The notes: generated by a model not told the origin, from the letters alone. DNA of 64,000 bases from Erysipelotrichaceae bacterium (GCA_015059045.1 SVBD01000006.1:1-64000); one strand, 5' to 3'. Positions 42,964 through 51,957 are shown, counted from the stretch's first letter. Program-made: numbers and translations.

Positions 42964-43307
42964 GTCTTTGACCCTGTAAGCCATGTTTTGTCGAGGATAA
43001 TTATTTATCTATGCAATGCATGCTAGAGTTAAATTCGTTTCTTCACTCCAACTTCCCTTACCAAATTTAGGTTTCTCGCTTGAGGGGTTTACCGCGTTCC
43101 ACTTTATTCTTTCGAATAAACTCCGTCACTGTGGCACTTTCAAAAGGTTGACCATGTCTTTCGATTTAGGTTTTCCTTTGCCGTTAGGTGCTCCCACCTA
43201 CCTAAGGTTATTTTTTCCCTTAGCACAAACACTACAACCATCACAGGTTGTGCGAGCATGGACTTTCCTCTAATAGTTTCCTATCAGCAATTATCCGGGT
43301 CAAAGGT
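42964..43307 (-). ncRNA. rnpB: RNase P RNA (type B)
   Basis: On the minus strand the 5' CTTTGACCC (43305-43297) pairs with the 3' GGGTCAAAG (42974-42966) as helix P1. Conserved Bacillus-type segments follow in order: GAGGAAAGTCCATGCTCGCA, GTGCCACAGTGACG, GTGGAACGCGGTAAACCCCT, CGAGAAACC, and near the end ACAAAACATGGCTTAC. It is the catalytic RNA that cuts tRNA 5' leaders. It starts directly after the gpsB stop codon, the gpsB-rnpB neighbourhood known from Bacillus. Confidence 0.97.
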
Positions 43308-43678
43308 TATTTGTTATAAATAGAGTTTGGATCAATTCCAGCCTTAAATAGAGCTTGTTCTAATAGCGAAATCTTTTTTAACAAATCAATGTTTGACATA
43401 TTTACTCCCGAATCGTTTTCGGAAATATTCTTTAATTTGTCATTTAATATTTCATTTTGAACTTCAGCGCTATCTAAACGTTCTTTATAGATTTTACATG
43501 TTTTTTGAAGTTCAATTACAGATGTTTTTACCTCTTGTAAATATTGTTCCATCAAAGCATAATCTTTAATAACTAAATCTAAAAATTCATCGACTTCTAA
43601 TGGGTCATACCCCATTTTCTTACCTTTGAATTCTTTATCAACAATTTTTTGAGGTGTTAATAATAATTTTACTTCCAT
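43307..43678 (-). CDS. gpsB: Cell-division protein GpsB (DivIVA family)
   Basis: 123 residues. The DivIVA/GpsB N-terminal domain is clear: LTPQKIVDKEFKGKKMGYDP, LEVDEFLDLVIKDYA, then coiled coil to the C-terminus. It coordinates PBPs at the division site. I chose the ATG at 43678 with AAGGAG upstream; the longer frame has no site and runs into a terminator. It abuts rnpB. The small C-terminal domain is not well conserved with Bacillus GpsB. Confidence 0.9.
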   Translation of the reverse strand: MEVKLLLTPQKIVDKEFKGKKMGYDPLEVDEFLDLVIKDYALMEQYLQEVKTSVIELQKTCKIYKERLDSAEVQNEILNDKLKNISENDSGVNMSNIDLLKKISLLEQALFKAGIDPNSIYNK

Positions 43679-43756
43679 GTTTTTCTCCTTAAAAGACTGC
43701 ATATTAATTATAAACAATTTTACTATATAAGTAAATATTTCATAATTTATTAACAA

Positions 43757-43781
43757 GAAAAAAGGAGAGTAAACTCTCCTT
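43757..43781 (-). terminator. Terminator of the Cys-rich gene
   Basis: AAGGAGAG (43762-43769), loop, CTCTCCTT (43774-43781), followed on the minus strand by a T run. It overlaps the stop codon of the upstream gene and separates it from gpsB. Confidence 0.85.
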
Positions 43782-44235
43782 AGTTTGTTCCTTGACAGCA
43801 ACAGCAAACTTGAACGCAGTTAACATTAGATAGAACGCAAAGATTTCTTTTTGCAAAGCAACAACAGACTAAGAATCTAACCTTAGCGGTTGTCTTAATA
43901 TATCTTTGACATTCCATTACCATTGTTTGATAAGTAATAGTTGCTGTTTCTCCTACTGGTAAATCACCAATAAGAATGTTAGTTAAATCAGCATTTTCTA
44001 AAGTTGTACCATTGACTGTTACGGTATTTGGCATCAACGCTAATGCCTTATTCAAAGGCAATGTCATTACCACGTTTCTCATAACTTGATCTGAGTTATT
44101 AGTTATGGTAACCGTATAAGTAATCTCATTACAAACTCTAGTTATTGCAACATTACTAGTAACAACAACACTTACACCACAATCTTCCGTTGACGGAACA
44201 CATTGAGTATATGCTAGATTTTGGCAATTATACAT
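43780..44235 (-). CDS. Cys-rich DUF11-like beta-sandwich protein
   Basis: 151 residues. The middle (about 22-112) looks like a DUF11-type beta-sandwich: VAITRVCNEITYTVTITNNS, then NVVMTLPLNKALALMPNTV, LIGDLPVGETATITYQT. The ends are rich in Cys: YNCQNLAYTQCVPSTEDCG at the start and LVCCCFAKRNLCV, CVQVCCCCQGTN at the end, 14 or more Cys in all. There is no signal peptide. A protein of this kind could be a cross-linked spore coat or exosporium component, which would fit the sporulation setting, but no known coat protein was recognised. AGGTGA precedes the ATG, and it has its own terminator. Confidence 0.65.
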   Translation of the reverse strand: MYNCQNLAYTQCVPSTEDCGVSVVVTSNVAITRVCNEITYTVTITNNSDQVMRNVVMTLPLNKALALMPNTVTVNGTTLENADLTNILIGDLPVGETATITYQTMVMECQRYIKTTAKVRFLVCCCFAKRNLCVLSNVNCVQVCCCCQGTN

Positions 44236-44348
44236 ATATTCACCTACTTTTCGAACAAAACATTGTTCACTTATTTATATGTAAGTAATAACTAATAAGT
44301 TATTTAATTTTTAAAAATATTCAATTATACTTAAATATGGTGATAAAT

Positions 44349-45074
44349 ATGGAAGCTTTTAAGAAAATATTAAAAAATCGTCATACATTAGTGTTTATGG
44401 ATTTTGAAGGAACACAATTCTCTCATGAAATTATTGCAATTGGTTTATGCAAAACTCATTGTGATGATAGTGGAATGATTGATGGGGATTATCAAACATA
44501 TAAAAGATATGTTAAAAGTTATGGCCCAATTGGAAAAATTGTTAATCGTATGACTAATATTACTCCAGAGATTTTAAAAGAAGAAGGTGTTACTTTTGAA
44601 ACCGCATTACAAGAAATTAGAGAATTTGTCGGTGACGATATTAACGATACAGCATTTATTGCGTTTGGATCTAACGATGTAAAAATGATTATTGATTCTT
44701 TAAAATATTCTAAACCAACAAACGATCATATTGGTCTTGATATTTGCAAACACTCTATCGACTTTTTAGCGTTTTTAAGCCAATTTATTAAAGATGATAA
44801 AGGAAACAATTACTCTTTAGTAAATTACTTAAAACTATATAATAAAGAACCATTTGGTCAAAGTCACGATCCACTTAACGACGCAATTGATTTAATGAAT
44901 CTTTATAAAGAATTTATGGACAATAAAGAAATTCGTTCTAGAGAATATATCAATGTAATTAAAAAGCAAAAAATTTATCCTACTCCAATTAAAAGAATTA
45001 TTAATAAGTTATTAAATAACGAATGTGTTACTCCTGAAGATTTCAAAAAAGAAATTGATAAATATATCGAATAA
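44349..45074 (+). CDS. DEDDh 3'-5' exonuclease-like protein (KapD/ERI1 type)
   Basis: 241 residues. Exonuclease motifs are visible: LVFMDFEGTQFSHEIIAIGL (D-x-E), FGSNDVKMI with the second Asp, and SHDPLNDAIDL (H-x4-D). DFEGT instead of the usual DxET and the layout resemble KapD or ERI1-type RNases. KapD inhibits the KinA route to sporulation in Bacillus, but I cannot assign that role here. I chose the ATG at 44349 because GGTGATA lies 5 bp upstream; the ATG at 44337 overlaps that site. Confidence 0.75.
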   Translation: MEAFKKILKNRHTLVFMDFEGTQFSHEIIAIGLCKTHCDDSGMIDGDYQTYKRYVKSYGPIGKIVNRMTNITPEILKEEGVTFETALQEIREFVGDDINDTAFIAFGSNDVKMIIDSLKYSKPTNDHIGLDICKHSIDFLAFLSQFIKDDKGNNYSLVNYLKLYNKEPFGQSHDPLNDAIDLMNLYKEFMDNKEIRSREYINVIKKQKIYPTPIKRIINKLLNNECVTPEDFKKEIDKYIE

Positions 45075-45118
45075 AAAAGAAAGGTTTGGTTCATAATAAC
45101 TATGAGCCTTAGGTTGCT

Positions 45119-45733
45119 ATGATTAATTATCCTAACAAGAAAAGATTAGATAACAATCTATCTATAGAAGAAAAACAAATAAAAACCAAAGAAAAGAAAA
45201 TTCTTTCCGCTGCAAATAGAGGAATGGATTTTGAACACGCAGTTAACTCTTCTAACTCTTATTATGATGATAACAACATTGCAACCATTACTAAAAGACC
45301 TACTCCAATTCGTATAGTAAAAGTAGATTACGCTCATAACGCTAGAATCGTTGATGCCTATTTTGAAAAGCAATCAACAACTGATTACAATGGAGTTTAT
45401 AAAGGAAAATATATCGATTTCGAATGTAAAGAAACCAAATCAACAACCGCGTTAACATTTAACAATATTTCTTCACATCAAATTAAGCACTTACAAAAAG
45501 TTATTAATCATGGGGGTATTGCCTTCTTTCTAATTTACTTTGTAAGTTTAAACGAAATCTATTTATTAGATGCTTCATACGTTATTGAAAGATATACTCA
45601 TAAAGAAGAAAGAAAGTCCCTTGCGCTTTCCTACATCAAAGAGAAAGGTCATCTAGTTGAACAAGGCTTTATTCCTCGTCTAAAATATCTAGACGTTGTA
45701 GATAAGGTATATTTCAATGAAGAAAATAAATAA
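45119..45733 (+). CDS. recU: Holliday junction resolvase RecU
   Basis: 204 residues. MINYPNKK, AANRGMDFEHAVN, TKRPTPIRIVKVDY, STTDYNGVYKGKYIDFECKETK (split here over the catalytic site D..EAK type) and the C-terminal GFIPRLKYL are RecU features. It resolves recombination junctions. The end overlaps the start of ponA, reproducing the recU-ponA pair of Firmicutes. A GGTTCATA...TATGAGCC hairpin stands 10 bp before the ATG, and the ribosome-binding site is weak. Confidence 0.94.
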   Translation: MINYPNKKRLDNNLSIEEKQIKTKEKKILSAANRGMDFEHAVNSSNSYYDDNNIATITKRPTPIRIVKVDYAHNARIVDAYFEKQSTTDYNGVYKGKYIDFECKETKSTTALTFNNISSHQIKHLQKVINHGGIAFFLIYFVSLNEIYLLDASYVIERYTHKEERKSLALSYIKEKGHLVEQGFIPRLKYLDVVDKVYFNEENK

Positions 45734-48047
45734 ATCCAACTTATTCAAATTATTAATTAATACTTTTTTTATTTGTGTGTTTCTAGTTTCAACTCTACTA
45801 GGAACATTTTTATTTATTACCGTTAAAAACGAGAAATTAAAAATAGAACCTGAAAGTTTAGTTTCTCAAACGATTATTTATGATAATCATATGAATCAAA
45901 TAGAAGTAATTGGCGAATCAAATGATTATCGCAAAATAGAAGAAATACCTCAAGTAATGATTGATGCTCTTCTTTCTATTGAAGACAACGAATTTTACTA
46001 TCATAAAGGAATAAATACTAAAAGGATTATTCTTTCCTTTGTCAATAATATTTTTTCTTCTTCCACTCAAGGTGGTTCCACTATTACTCAACAACTAATT
46101 AAAAATACCGCTTTAACTAATGAAAAAACTTATACAAGAAAAGTAAAAGAAGCATATCTAAGTATTATGATGGAAAAGGAATATACCAAAGAAGAAATAT
46201 TAGAATTATATTTTAACAAAGTATACTTTGAGCAATCAGTTCCAGGAATAAACTACGCTTCTAAAATATTTTTTAATAAAGATATTTCTTTGATCAATTA
46301 TTTAGAAGCCTCTATTCTTGCTTCGTTAGTTAAATCCCCTAGTTACTATTATCCTTTTACCTATCCAGAAAGAGTAAATGAAAGAAAGAATTTAGTATTA
46401 AAAGCAATGTTAGAAAATAATACTATTACTTCAAACCAATATAACTTTGGAATTAATATTCACGCTAAAGATTTATTAGTCAAAAAAGATGTTAAATTAA
46501 TTACGTCTTATCCTTATCAAGCTTACTTAGATATAGTCTATGAAGAAGTAAAAGCTATATGCAATAAAGACTTATATACTCATCCATTAATTGTAGAAAC
46601 TTATCTAGACACATATCTCCAAACTCATATTGATAAAATTCAACAGGATAAAGTAATTTCTTTTACTGATGAGGAGCAACAAATAGGTGGAGTCGTAATT
46701 GATAATGATAATAGCAAAATAATTGGGGTTGTCGGTGGAAGAAACTATAATGGCAAGAAACTTTTTAATCGCGGATATCACTTAAAAAGAAATCCCGCTA
46801 GTACAATTAAACCATTACTATCTTATCCTTTAGCAATTGAACATCTTTCCTTTCATCCGTTAACCACTATTAAAGATGAACCTTACCTTTATAAAGGAAC
46901 TTCAATTAACGTTAATAATGCAGACAAAAAATATTTAGGTCCTCTCTCTTTAATTGAATCTATTGGATATTCTAGAAATACTTGCGCTGTTAAAACTTTT
47001 GATCAAGTAGTAGATAAAATTGGAATTAAAGAAGTAACTTCCTATTTAAAAGATTTAAATCTTTATGATGGAGGTAATATTACATCTTCTTATTCTTTAG
47101 GTGGAATGATGTATGGAATTTCCCCATTTCAAGTAGCAGGAGCTTACTCTTGCTTGGCTAATCATGGTAAGTTTTTACTCCCTTCTACAATCAAAAGAAT
47201 CAAGGATTACAATGGAAAAGTCCTATATGAACGCGACATTTCTTATAAAAAAGTTCTATCCGAAGAAAGTGCTGATTTAATAACTTATTCATTAAAAAAG
47301 GTTATGGATAATAACTATTTAAATATTAATGTTTGCAAACCAAAAGGAATTGATGTGGCTTGTAAAACTGGAACTAACGCTTATGATTCTTCAACTATAA
47401 GAAAAAATAATTATCCTAAAAACGCCGATAAGGACATTTGGCTTGCTGGATATTCAAAAAACCATACTTGCGTTATCTGGACCGGATTTGATAAAAGCGA
47501 ATATCAAAAGAACTACTTTACTTCTAACGATCCTAGAAAAAAGATTTCTAAATTAGTTTTCAAATCAATTATGGAAACTATTAATAAGAAAGGTGTTTTT
47601 GAATACTCTTCTTCATTACAAGAAATATCTCTAGTAAAAGGATTAGACGAAACATATTTACCTAATGAATTTACTCCATCTTCTTATATTGTAAAAACAC
47701 TAATTAATCCTAATAAAACTAGTGTTAAACCACTACCTAATTTGACTATAGAAGAAGTAAATGATGTTAGTTGCTTTACAAGTAATAACTATGGAATATT
47801 CCAGATTAATAATCCCTTAATAGAAGATAAGATATATTCTTATTTCTATGGAGATAAAACGTATTTAATGGAAGTAACCTTACCAAATCAAAATAAAGAA
47901 ATACACACTTCTAAAGAAGGATATTTTGAATATGAATTCAAAGAAAAAGGAAAGTATACTATAGAGTTTTCAATAACTTTTTCTAATAATACTTCCCTAA
48001 AAGGTTCTTCATATAAATTTACTTATTCTAAAAATGATTTTTTATAA
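45717..48047 (+). CDS. ponA: Penicillin-binding protein 1A, bifunctional
   Basis: 776 residues. One N-terminal membrane helix (about 10-32) is followed by a GT51 glycosyltransferase with EDNEFYYHKGI and GGSTITQQLIKN, then a transpeptidase with STIKP (SxxK), GYSRNT (SxN) and CKTGT (KTG). A C-terminal segment of about 130 residues looks like an extra beta domain. It polymerises and cross-links peptidoglycan, so the organism has a cell wall. It overlaps recU upstream and, convergently, the 3' end of nth by 25 bp. Confidence 0.97.
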   Translation: MKKINKSNLFKLLINTFFICVFLVSTLLGTFLFITVKNEKLKIEPESLVSQTIIYDNHMNQIEVIGESNDYRKIEEIPQVMIDALLSIEDNEFYYHKGINTKRIILSFVNNIFSSSTQGGSTITQQLIKNTALTNEKTYTRKVKEAYLSIMMEKEYTKEEILELYFNKVYFEQSVPGINYASKIFFNKDISLINYLEASILASLVKSPSYYYPFTYPERVNERKNLVLKAMLENNTITSNQYNFGINIHAKDLLVKKDVKLITSYPYQAYLDIVYEEVKAICNKDLYTHPLIVETYLDTYLQTHIDKIQQDKVISFTDEEQQIGGVVIDNDNSKIIGVVGGRNYNGKKLFNRGYHLKRNPASTIKPLLSYPLAIEHLSFHPLTTIKDEPYLYKGTSINVNNADKKYLGPLSLIESIGYSRNTCAVKTFDQVVDKIGIKEVTSYLKDLNLYDGGNITSSYSLGGMMYGISPFQVAGAYSCLANHGKFLLPSTIKRIKDYNGKVLYERDISYKKVLSEESADLITYSLKKVMDNNYLNINVCKPKGIDVACKTGTNAYDSSTIRKNNYPKNADKDIWLAGYSKNHTCVIWTGFDKSEYQKNYFTSNDPRKKISKLVFKSIMETINKKGVFEYSSSLQEISLVKGLDETYLPNEFTPSSYIVKTLINPNKTSVKPLPNLTIEEVNDVSCFTSNNYGIFQINNPLIEDKIYSYFYGDKTYLMEVTLPNQNKEIHTSKEGYFEYEFKEKGKYTIEFSITFSNNTSLKGSSYKFTYSKNDFL

Positions 48048-48658
48048 TGAGCACATAAATGCGTCAAAGGGCAATGTTTACAATCAGGATTTTGACTTTT
48101 ACACATATATCTACCAAAGAAGATTAATTGATGATGTGCTTTAATCAATCTACTTCTTGGTAGTTTTCTTTTTAACTTTAATTCTACTTCTAAAGTAGAA
48201 TCATTTTCTTTTGCTAGTTTTAATCTTTTAGATACTCTTTCTACATGAGTATCAACAGGGATTTCAGGGATCTTAAAATATTCAATTCTTACTACATTAC
48301 AAGTTTTTCTTCCTACGCCTGGAAGTTCCATTAATTCTTTTCTAGAAGAAGGAACTTTACCATTATGTTTTTCAAGTAAAATAGTAGAGCACGCTTTAAT
48401 ATTTTTAGCTTTAGAATAGCTTAATCCAATAGAATGAATAATCTTTTCAATATCTTCTACACTAGCATCTTTAAAAGACTCTAATGAAGGATATTTACTA
48501 AATAACACTTCTGTAACTTTATTAACACTTTTATCTGTTGCTTGCGCAGATAAAATAACTGCGAATAGTAATTCGTAGTCTTTAGTATAATTTAATTCAC
48601 AATGCGCATCAAAAAATTTTTCGTCTAAAAATGCAAAGATTTCTTCTACTCTATTCAT
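48023..48658 (-). CDS. nth: Endonuclease III
   Basis: 211 residues. The helix-hairpin-helix LPGVGRKTCNVV and catalytic Asp region IPVDTHVERVSKRL are present, together with the iron-sulfur loop CKSQNPDCKHCPLTHLC (four Cys). It removes oxidised pyrimidines. It overlaps the dnaD stop codon, as in the dnaD-nth pair of Bacillus, and overlaps ponA tail-to-tail. The ATG at 48658 is preferred over a GTG one codon earlier. Confidence 0.96.
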   Translation of the reverse strand: MNRVEEIFAFLDEKFFDAHCELNYTKDYELLFAVILSAQATDKSVNKVTEVLFSKYPSLESFKDASVEDIEKIIHSIGLSYSKAKNIKACSTILLEKHNGKVPSSRKELMELPGVGRKTCNVVRIEYFKIPEIPVDTHVERVSKRLKLAKENDSTLEVELKLKRKLPRSRLIKAHHQLIFFGRYMCKSQNPDCKHCPLTHLCAHYKKSFLE

Positions 48659-49310
48659 CACTACTTGTCCACTTAGTATTAGCGATCCTTATTGTATCTT
48701 CAATATCTTTTTTCCATTTTTCGTTAACTGAAGAATATCCTTCTTTTTCAATATCTCTACTTGAAAGATACTTCATAATAGATTTATCAATTTGATTAAT
48801 AGTAACCCTTTTAGATTTATGTTGGCATTCATGAACACAAGAAATAATAACTTCTTCTTTAATTCCTTGAGAAATCCATTCTCTTACCTTTTCAATTTCT
48901 AATGGTGAAAGAGTTCTTCCCATTTCTTTTTGCATTAATGCAAAAACATTATTAAACTCTTCATTAGCTTCTTTGTTTTTATTTCCTTGAGCCAATCTTA
49001 ATAATTCACTTTGAAATTCAACAATAATCTTATTATATAAAGGTTCAATAGAAGTCACTAATGAATTATTATCACTAGCGTATTCAATAAAGCCACGATT
49101 AGTTAAACTAACTAATACACTATCAATTTCTTTTATTGCTATATTCATTTTAAGCGCTAAAAGATCAGCAGTAATTAATACTTTCTCTTTCTTTAATATA
49201 TTATCAATAGATAATAAAACACATAAATCGTATTCACTTAATCCAAAAGATTTATAATTATCTACTAAAAAATAACGATAATCTATTTGTTCAATTCTTA
49301 ATTCATTCAT
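48651..49310 (-). CDS. dnaD: DnaD-like replication initiation protein
   Basis: 219 residues. The N-terminal winged helix (LSEYDLCVLLSIDNILKKEK...LTNRGFIEY) and the C-terminal DnaD domain with MGRTLSPLEIEKVREWI...IISCVHEC are recognisable. DnaD helps load the replicative helicase in Firmicutes. It precedes nth and follows the cca-M19 gene on the same strand. AGGTGGA precedes the ATG. Confidence 0.92.
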   Translation of the reverse strand: MNELRIEQIDYRYFLVDNYKSFGLSEYDLCVLLSIDNILKKEKVLITADLLALKMNIAIKEIDSVLVSLTNRGFIEYASDNNSLVTSIEPLYNKIIVEFQSELLRLAQGNKNKEANEEFNNVFALMQKEMGRTLSPLEIEKVREWISQGIKEEVIISCVHECQHKSKRVTINQIDKSIMKYLSSRDIEKEGYSSVNEKWKKDIEDTIRIANTKWTSSDE

Positions 49311-49318
49311 ACTTCCAC

Positions 49319-50971
49319 CTACTTACACACTTTCTTAAATACCCTTAAGAAATTCTTATAGAAAATCTTATCAATTTCTTCTTGAGTATATCCTTCTTTT
49401 ACTAATGCTTCTTTTAATTCTAATGTTTTAGTTGCATCACTCATTCCATTAGGAGTAGGGATTCCATCAAAATCGCTACCTAAAGCAATTATATCAATCC
49501 CACCAACTTCTTTAATATGGTTGATATGCTTTATTATATCAGGTATTTGATTCTTTTTGCTTGAAGAAATAAAATCCGGACAATAATTTATTCCCATAAC
49601 ACCTTTGTTTTTCTTTAAAGCAAGTATCATTTCATCGGTTAAATTTCTTGATACCTTGCATATTTTTCTACTATTAGAATGGCTACAGACAATTGGTTTA
49701 GTAGATAAATTAATTACATCATAAAATCCAGCATCAGATAAATGAGAAACATCAATAATCATACCTAACTCATTCATCTTTTTAACAACTTCTTTACCAA
49801 AAGGAGTTAATCCATCTACAGTATTAGGAATTCTAATATTAACTTTAGTTTTATTAGTCATATTAATATTTGGATAACCTATCTCATTAGGGAAATTCCA
49901 AGTTAACGTCATCATTCTTACCCCTAAAGAATAGAAATATTCTAACTTTTCTAAATCCCCTTCAATTGCTCCACCTTCTTCAATAGAAAGAAGTGCAGAC
50001 ATCTTTTTTAAAGCTTTATTGTTTTGTAATTCTTGATAAGTTGTAACTTGACTAATTACATGACTATTTTTATTGATTTCACTTTTAAATAATTCAATAT
50101 ATTTTTTTGTTGTTTCAAAAGGAGTATTAACTTTATGTAATGGAATAAAAACTGCAAAAGTTTGCATTAAATATTCCCCTTTACTCATCTTTAAAATATC
50201 AATGTGTAAGTTATTTTTATATATTCCTTTTGTTTCAAATTCCTCTCTAGTAATAGTATCACAATGCATATCGATAACATTTAATCTTTCTTTATTAAAT
50301 TCTAGAGGGATATAATCATCTACATGATGGATTTTTAGCATCCACATTGCCTTTTCGTAAGAAAAAGCTTTCATTTTATCAATTTCATCTAAACATCTAA
50401 CATAAGATACTTTTTTTAATAGATGTAAATTATCTTTAATATCTTTAACTAATCCTGGGGTTAAAGAAAAATCATAAATTAAACTAAATCTTAACGCTCT
50501 TAAGATGCGTAAAGGATCTTCTTTAAAACGAATAGAGGGCTTTCCAATCATTGAAATAAGATGATTTTTTAAATCATCTCTACCATGATAATAATCATAC
50601 ACATTACCATTTTTATCGATATATAAAGCATTGATAGAAATATCTCTTCTTTTCGCATCAAGCCTTAATTCTTTAACAAAAGCAACTTTATTAGGATGAC
50701 GATAATCTTTATAATCTTCTTCTACTCTTAAAGTTGTTATGTCTACTTTGTGACCTAAAAAAGAAATATGCACACTACCAATAGATACAAACGATTCATC
50801 AAAAGACAGAAACTCTTTCATTTGAGAAGGTGTTGCATCGCTGACAAAATCAAAGTCTAATATTTCTCTGCCTAAAAGATAATCTCTACTAGTCCCACCT
50901 ACCATAAATAGGGCATAACCATTTTGAGAAAAAATCTTTTCAAGTTCCAAATAGACTTTTGGTAATTCCAC
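49319..50971 (-). CDS. Fusion of CCA-adding nucleotidyltransferase head/neck with M19 membrane dipeptidase
   Basis: 550 residues. Residues 1-200 are a class II CCA-transferase: GGTSRDYLL, DFDFV (D-x-D), RRDISINALY and DPLRILRALRF. The body and tail domains that bind the tRNA elbow are absent. Residues 230-548 are a complete peptidase M19: DMHCD (D-x-H-x-D), LLSIEEGG, DVSHLSDAGF, VCSHSNSRKI and LGSDFDGIP, the zinc ligands of renal-type dipeptidase. It starts with GTG, with AAGGAG upstream. cca and dnaD are close neighbours in Bacillus, so the N-terminal half is in its ancestral place. Why a dipeptidase is attached is not known. The fusion is in one frame with no sign of a frameshift. Confidence 0.9.
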   Translation of the reverse strand: MELPKVYLELEKIFSQNGYALFMVGGTSRDYLLGREILDFDFVSDATPSQMKEFLSFDESFVSIGSVHISFLGHKVDITTLRVEEDYKDYRHPNKVAFVKELRLDAKRRDISINALYIDKNGNVYDYYHGRDDLKNHLISMIGKPSIRFKEDPLRILRALRFSLIYDFSLTPGLVKDIKDNLHLLKKVSYVRCLDEIDKMKAFSYEKAMWMLKIHHVDDYIPLEFNKERLNVIDMHCDTITREEFETKGIYKNNLHIDILKMSKGEYLMQTFAVFIPLHKVNTPFETTKKYIELFKSEINKNSHVISQVTTYQELQNNKALKKMSALLSIEEGGAIEGDLEKLEYFYSLGVRMMTLTWNFPNEIGYPNINMTNKTKVNIRIPNTVDGLTPFGKEVVKKMNELGMIIDVSHLSDAGFYDVINLSTKPIVCSHSNSRKICKVSRNLTDEMILALKKNKGVMGINYCPDFISSSKKNQIPDIIKHINHIKEVGGIDIIALGSDFDGIPTPNGMSDATKTLELKEALVKEGYTQEEIDKIFYKNFLRVFKKVCK

Positions 50972-51012
50972 AATATTTCTCCTTTGTTATTTTGCTAAAA
51001 ACATAATTTGTA

Positions 51013-51041
51013 TTGACAATATGTTAATTTTTATTTATATT
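51013..51041 (+). promoter_or_regulatory. Promoter of tRNA-Val
   Basis: TTGACA (51013-51018), 17 bp, TATATT (51036-51041), 22 bp before the tRNA 5' end. A near-consensus housekeeping promoter. Confidence 0.8.
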
Positions 51042-51063
51042 AATATCGTTATCGATTCCAAAT

Positions 51064-51139
51064 GGGTATTTAGCTCAGCTGGGAGAGCATCTGTTTGACG
51101 TACAGAAGGTCGGGGGTTCGATTCCCTCAGTACCCACCA
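51064..51139 (+). tRNA. tRNA-Val (anticodon GAC)
   Basis: Acceptor arms GGGTATT and AGTACCC pair with one G-U, the D-arm is GCTCAGCTGGGAGAGC, the anticodon loop TTGACGT carries GAC, and the T-loop is TTCGATT. CCA is encoded at the 3' end. It is a single tRNA gene with its own promoter and terminator, convergent with cdaA. Confidence 0.96.
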
Positions 51140-51155
51140 TTTAGTAGATAGCAAT

Positions 51156-51181
51156 AAGATTCCTAAAAAGGAATCTTTTTT
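51156..51181 (+). terminator. Terminator of tRNA-Val
   Basis: AAGATTCC (51156-51163), loop, GGAATCTT (51170-51177), then Ts. Confidence 0.85.
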
Positions 51182-51192
51182 ATTTTAATATA

Positions 51193-51957
51193 TTAATTTT
51201 CTTCTCTATCATTCATCATTGAGATGAATTCGTTTAAGAAATTATCATAAGAACAACTTTCCATTGTTCCTTTATATGTTAAAGAAATTCTTCCAGTTTC
51301 TTCACTGACAACAATTGTAACCGCATCACTTACTTCACTGATACCAAATGCAGCACGATGTCTTGCACCATATTTACCAGTTAAAGCTCTAGTTGTTGGA
51401 GTGTAATAAACCGAAGCGGCTAAAATTGTATCACCACGAATAATTACAGCACCATCGTGAAGTCTAGTTCCTGGATAGAAAATAGTTAATAATAATTCAT
51501 AACATAATGGAGCGTTTAATCTTGTTCCACTCTTACTAATATCTGATAAATTTGTAGTTTTTTCAAAAGTAATAATCGCACCTACTTTATTTCTTGATAA
51601 ATGTTTTACCGCATCAGAAATAATTTTATACTTTGCTTCATCAGAAACATTATTAATTTGAGTCTTCTTTCTTGAAGAAACGTTATTTAAAATGTAGTAA
51701 CGATATTCACTACCATTTACCATAACATAAATAACTCCAGTAGCAATTAAAAAACCTACTGATAATAATGTAACTGTTTCAAACGCAAATACTTTACTAA
51801 CAACAAATAAAATATCTGCGACAATAATTGAGATTATAACAAACTTTCTTTTCATTTTAGAAAGTAATAAATACGAAACAAAAGCAAGTATTAGTAGGCT
51901 AATACCAAAGTCTAACAAGAAGAAGATATTTGAAAAACGTTCAATAATTTCTTTCAT
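51193..51957 (-). CDS. cdaA: Diadenylate cyclase CdaA
   Basis: 254 residues. Three N-terminal membrane helices (about 12-85) precede a DAC domain with RLHDGAVIIRG (DGA) and GARHRAAFG (RHR), the catalytic motifs that make c-di-AMP from ATP. In most Firmicutes cdaA is followed by cdaR and glmM; here it is alone, followed by the convergent tRNA-Val. The promoter is not clear. Confidence 0.96.
   Translation of the reverse strand: MKEIIERFSNIFFLLDFGISLLILAFVSYLLLSKMKRKFVIISIIVADILFVVSKVFAFETVTLLSVGFLIATGVIYVMVNGSEYRYYILNNVSSRKKTQINNVSDEAKYKIISDAVKHLSRNKVGAIITFEKTTNLSDISKSGTRLNAPLCYELLLTIFYPGTRLHDGAVIIRGDTILAASVYYTPTTRALTGKYGARHRAAFGISEVSDAVTIVVSEETGRISLTYKGTMESCSYDNFLNEFISMMNDREEN

Noticed and set aside
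42937..42984. Longer N-terminus for pgsA
   Set aside because: The extension is the 3' end of RNase P RNA and a good ribosome-binding site marks the later ATG.
43016..43273. Plus-strand reading frame of 85 codons
   Set aside because: It is antisense to the RNase P RNA gene, with no ribosome-binding site.
43679..43807. 43 extra N-terminal residues for gpsB
   Set aside because: They lie over a terminator and before AAGGAG; the DivIVA domain starts at the later ATG.
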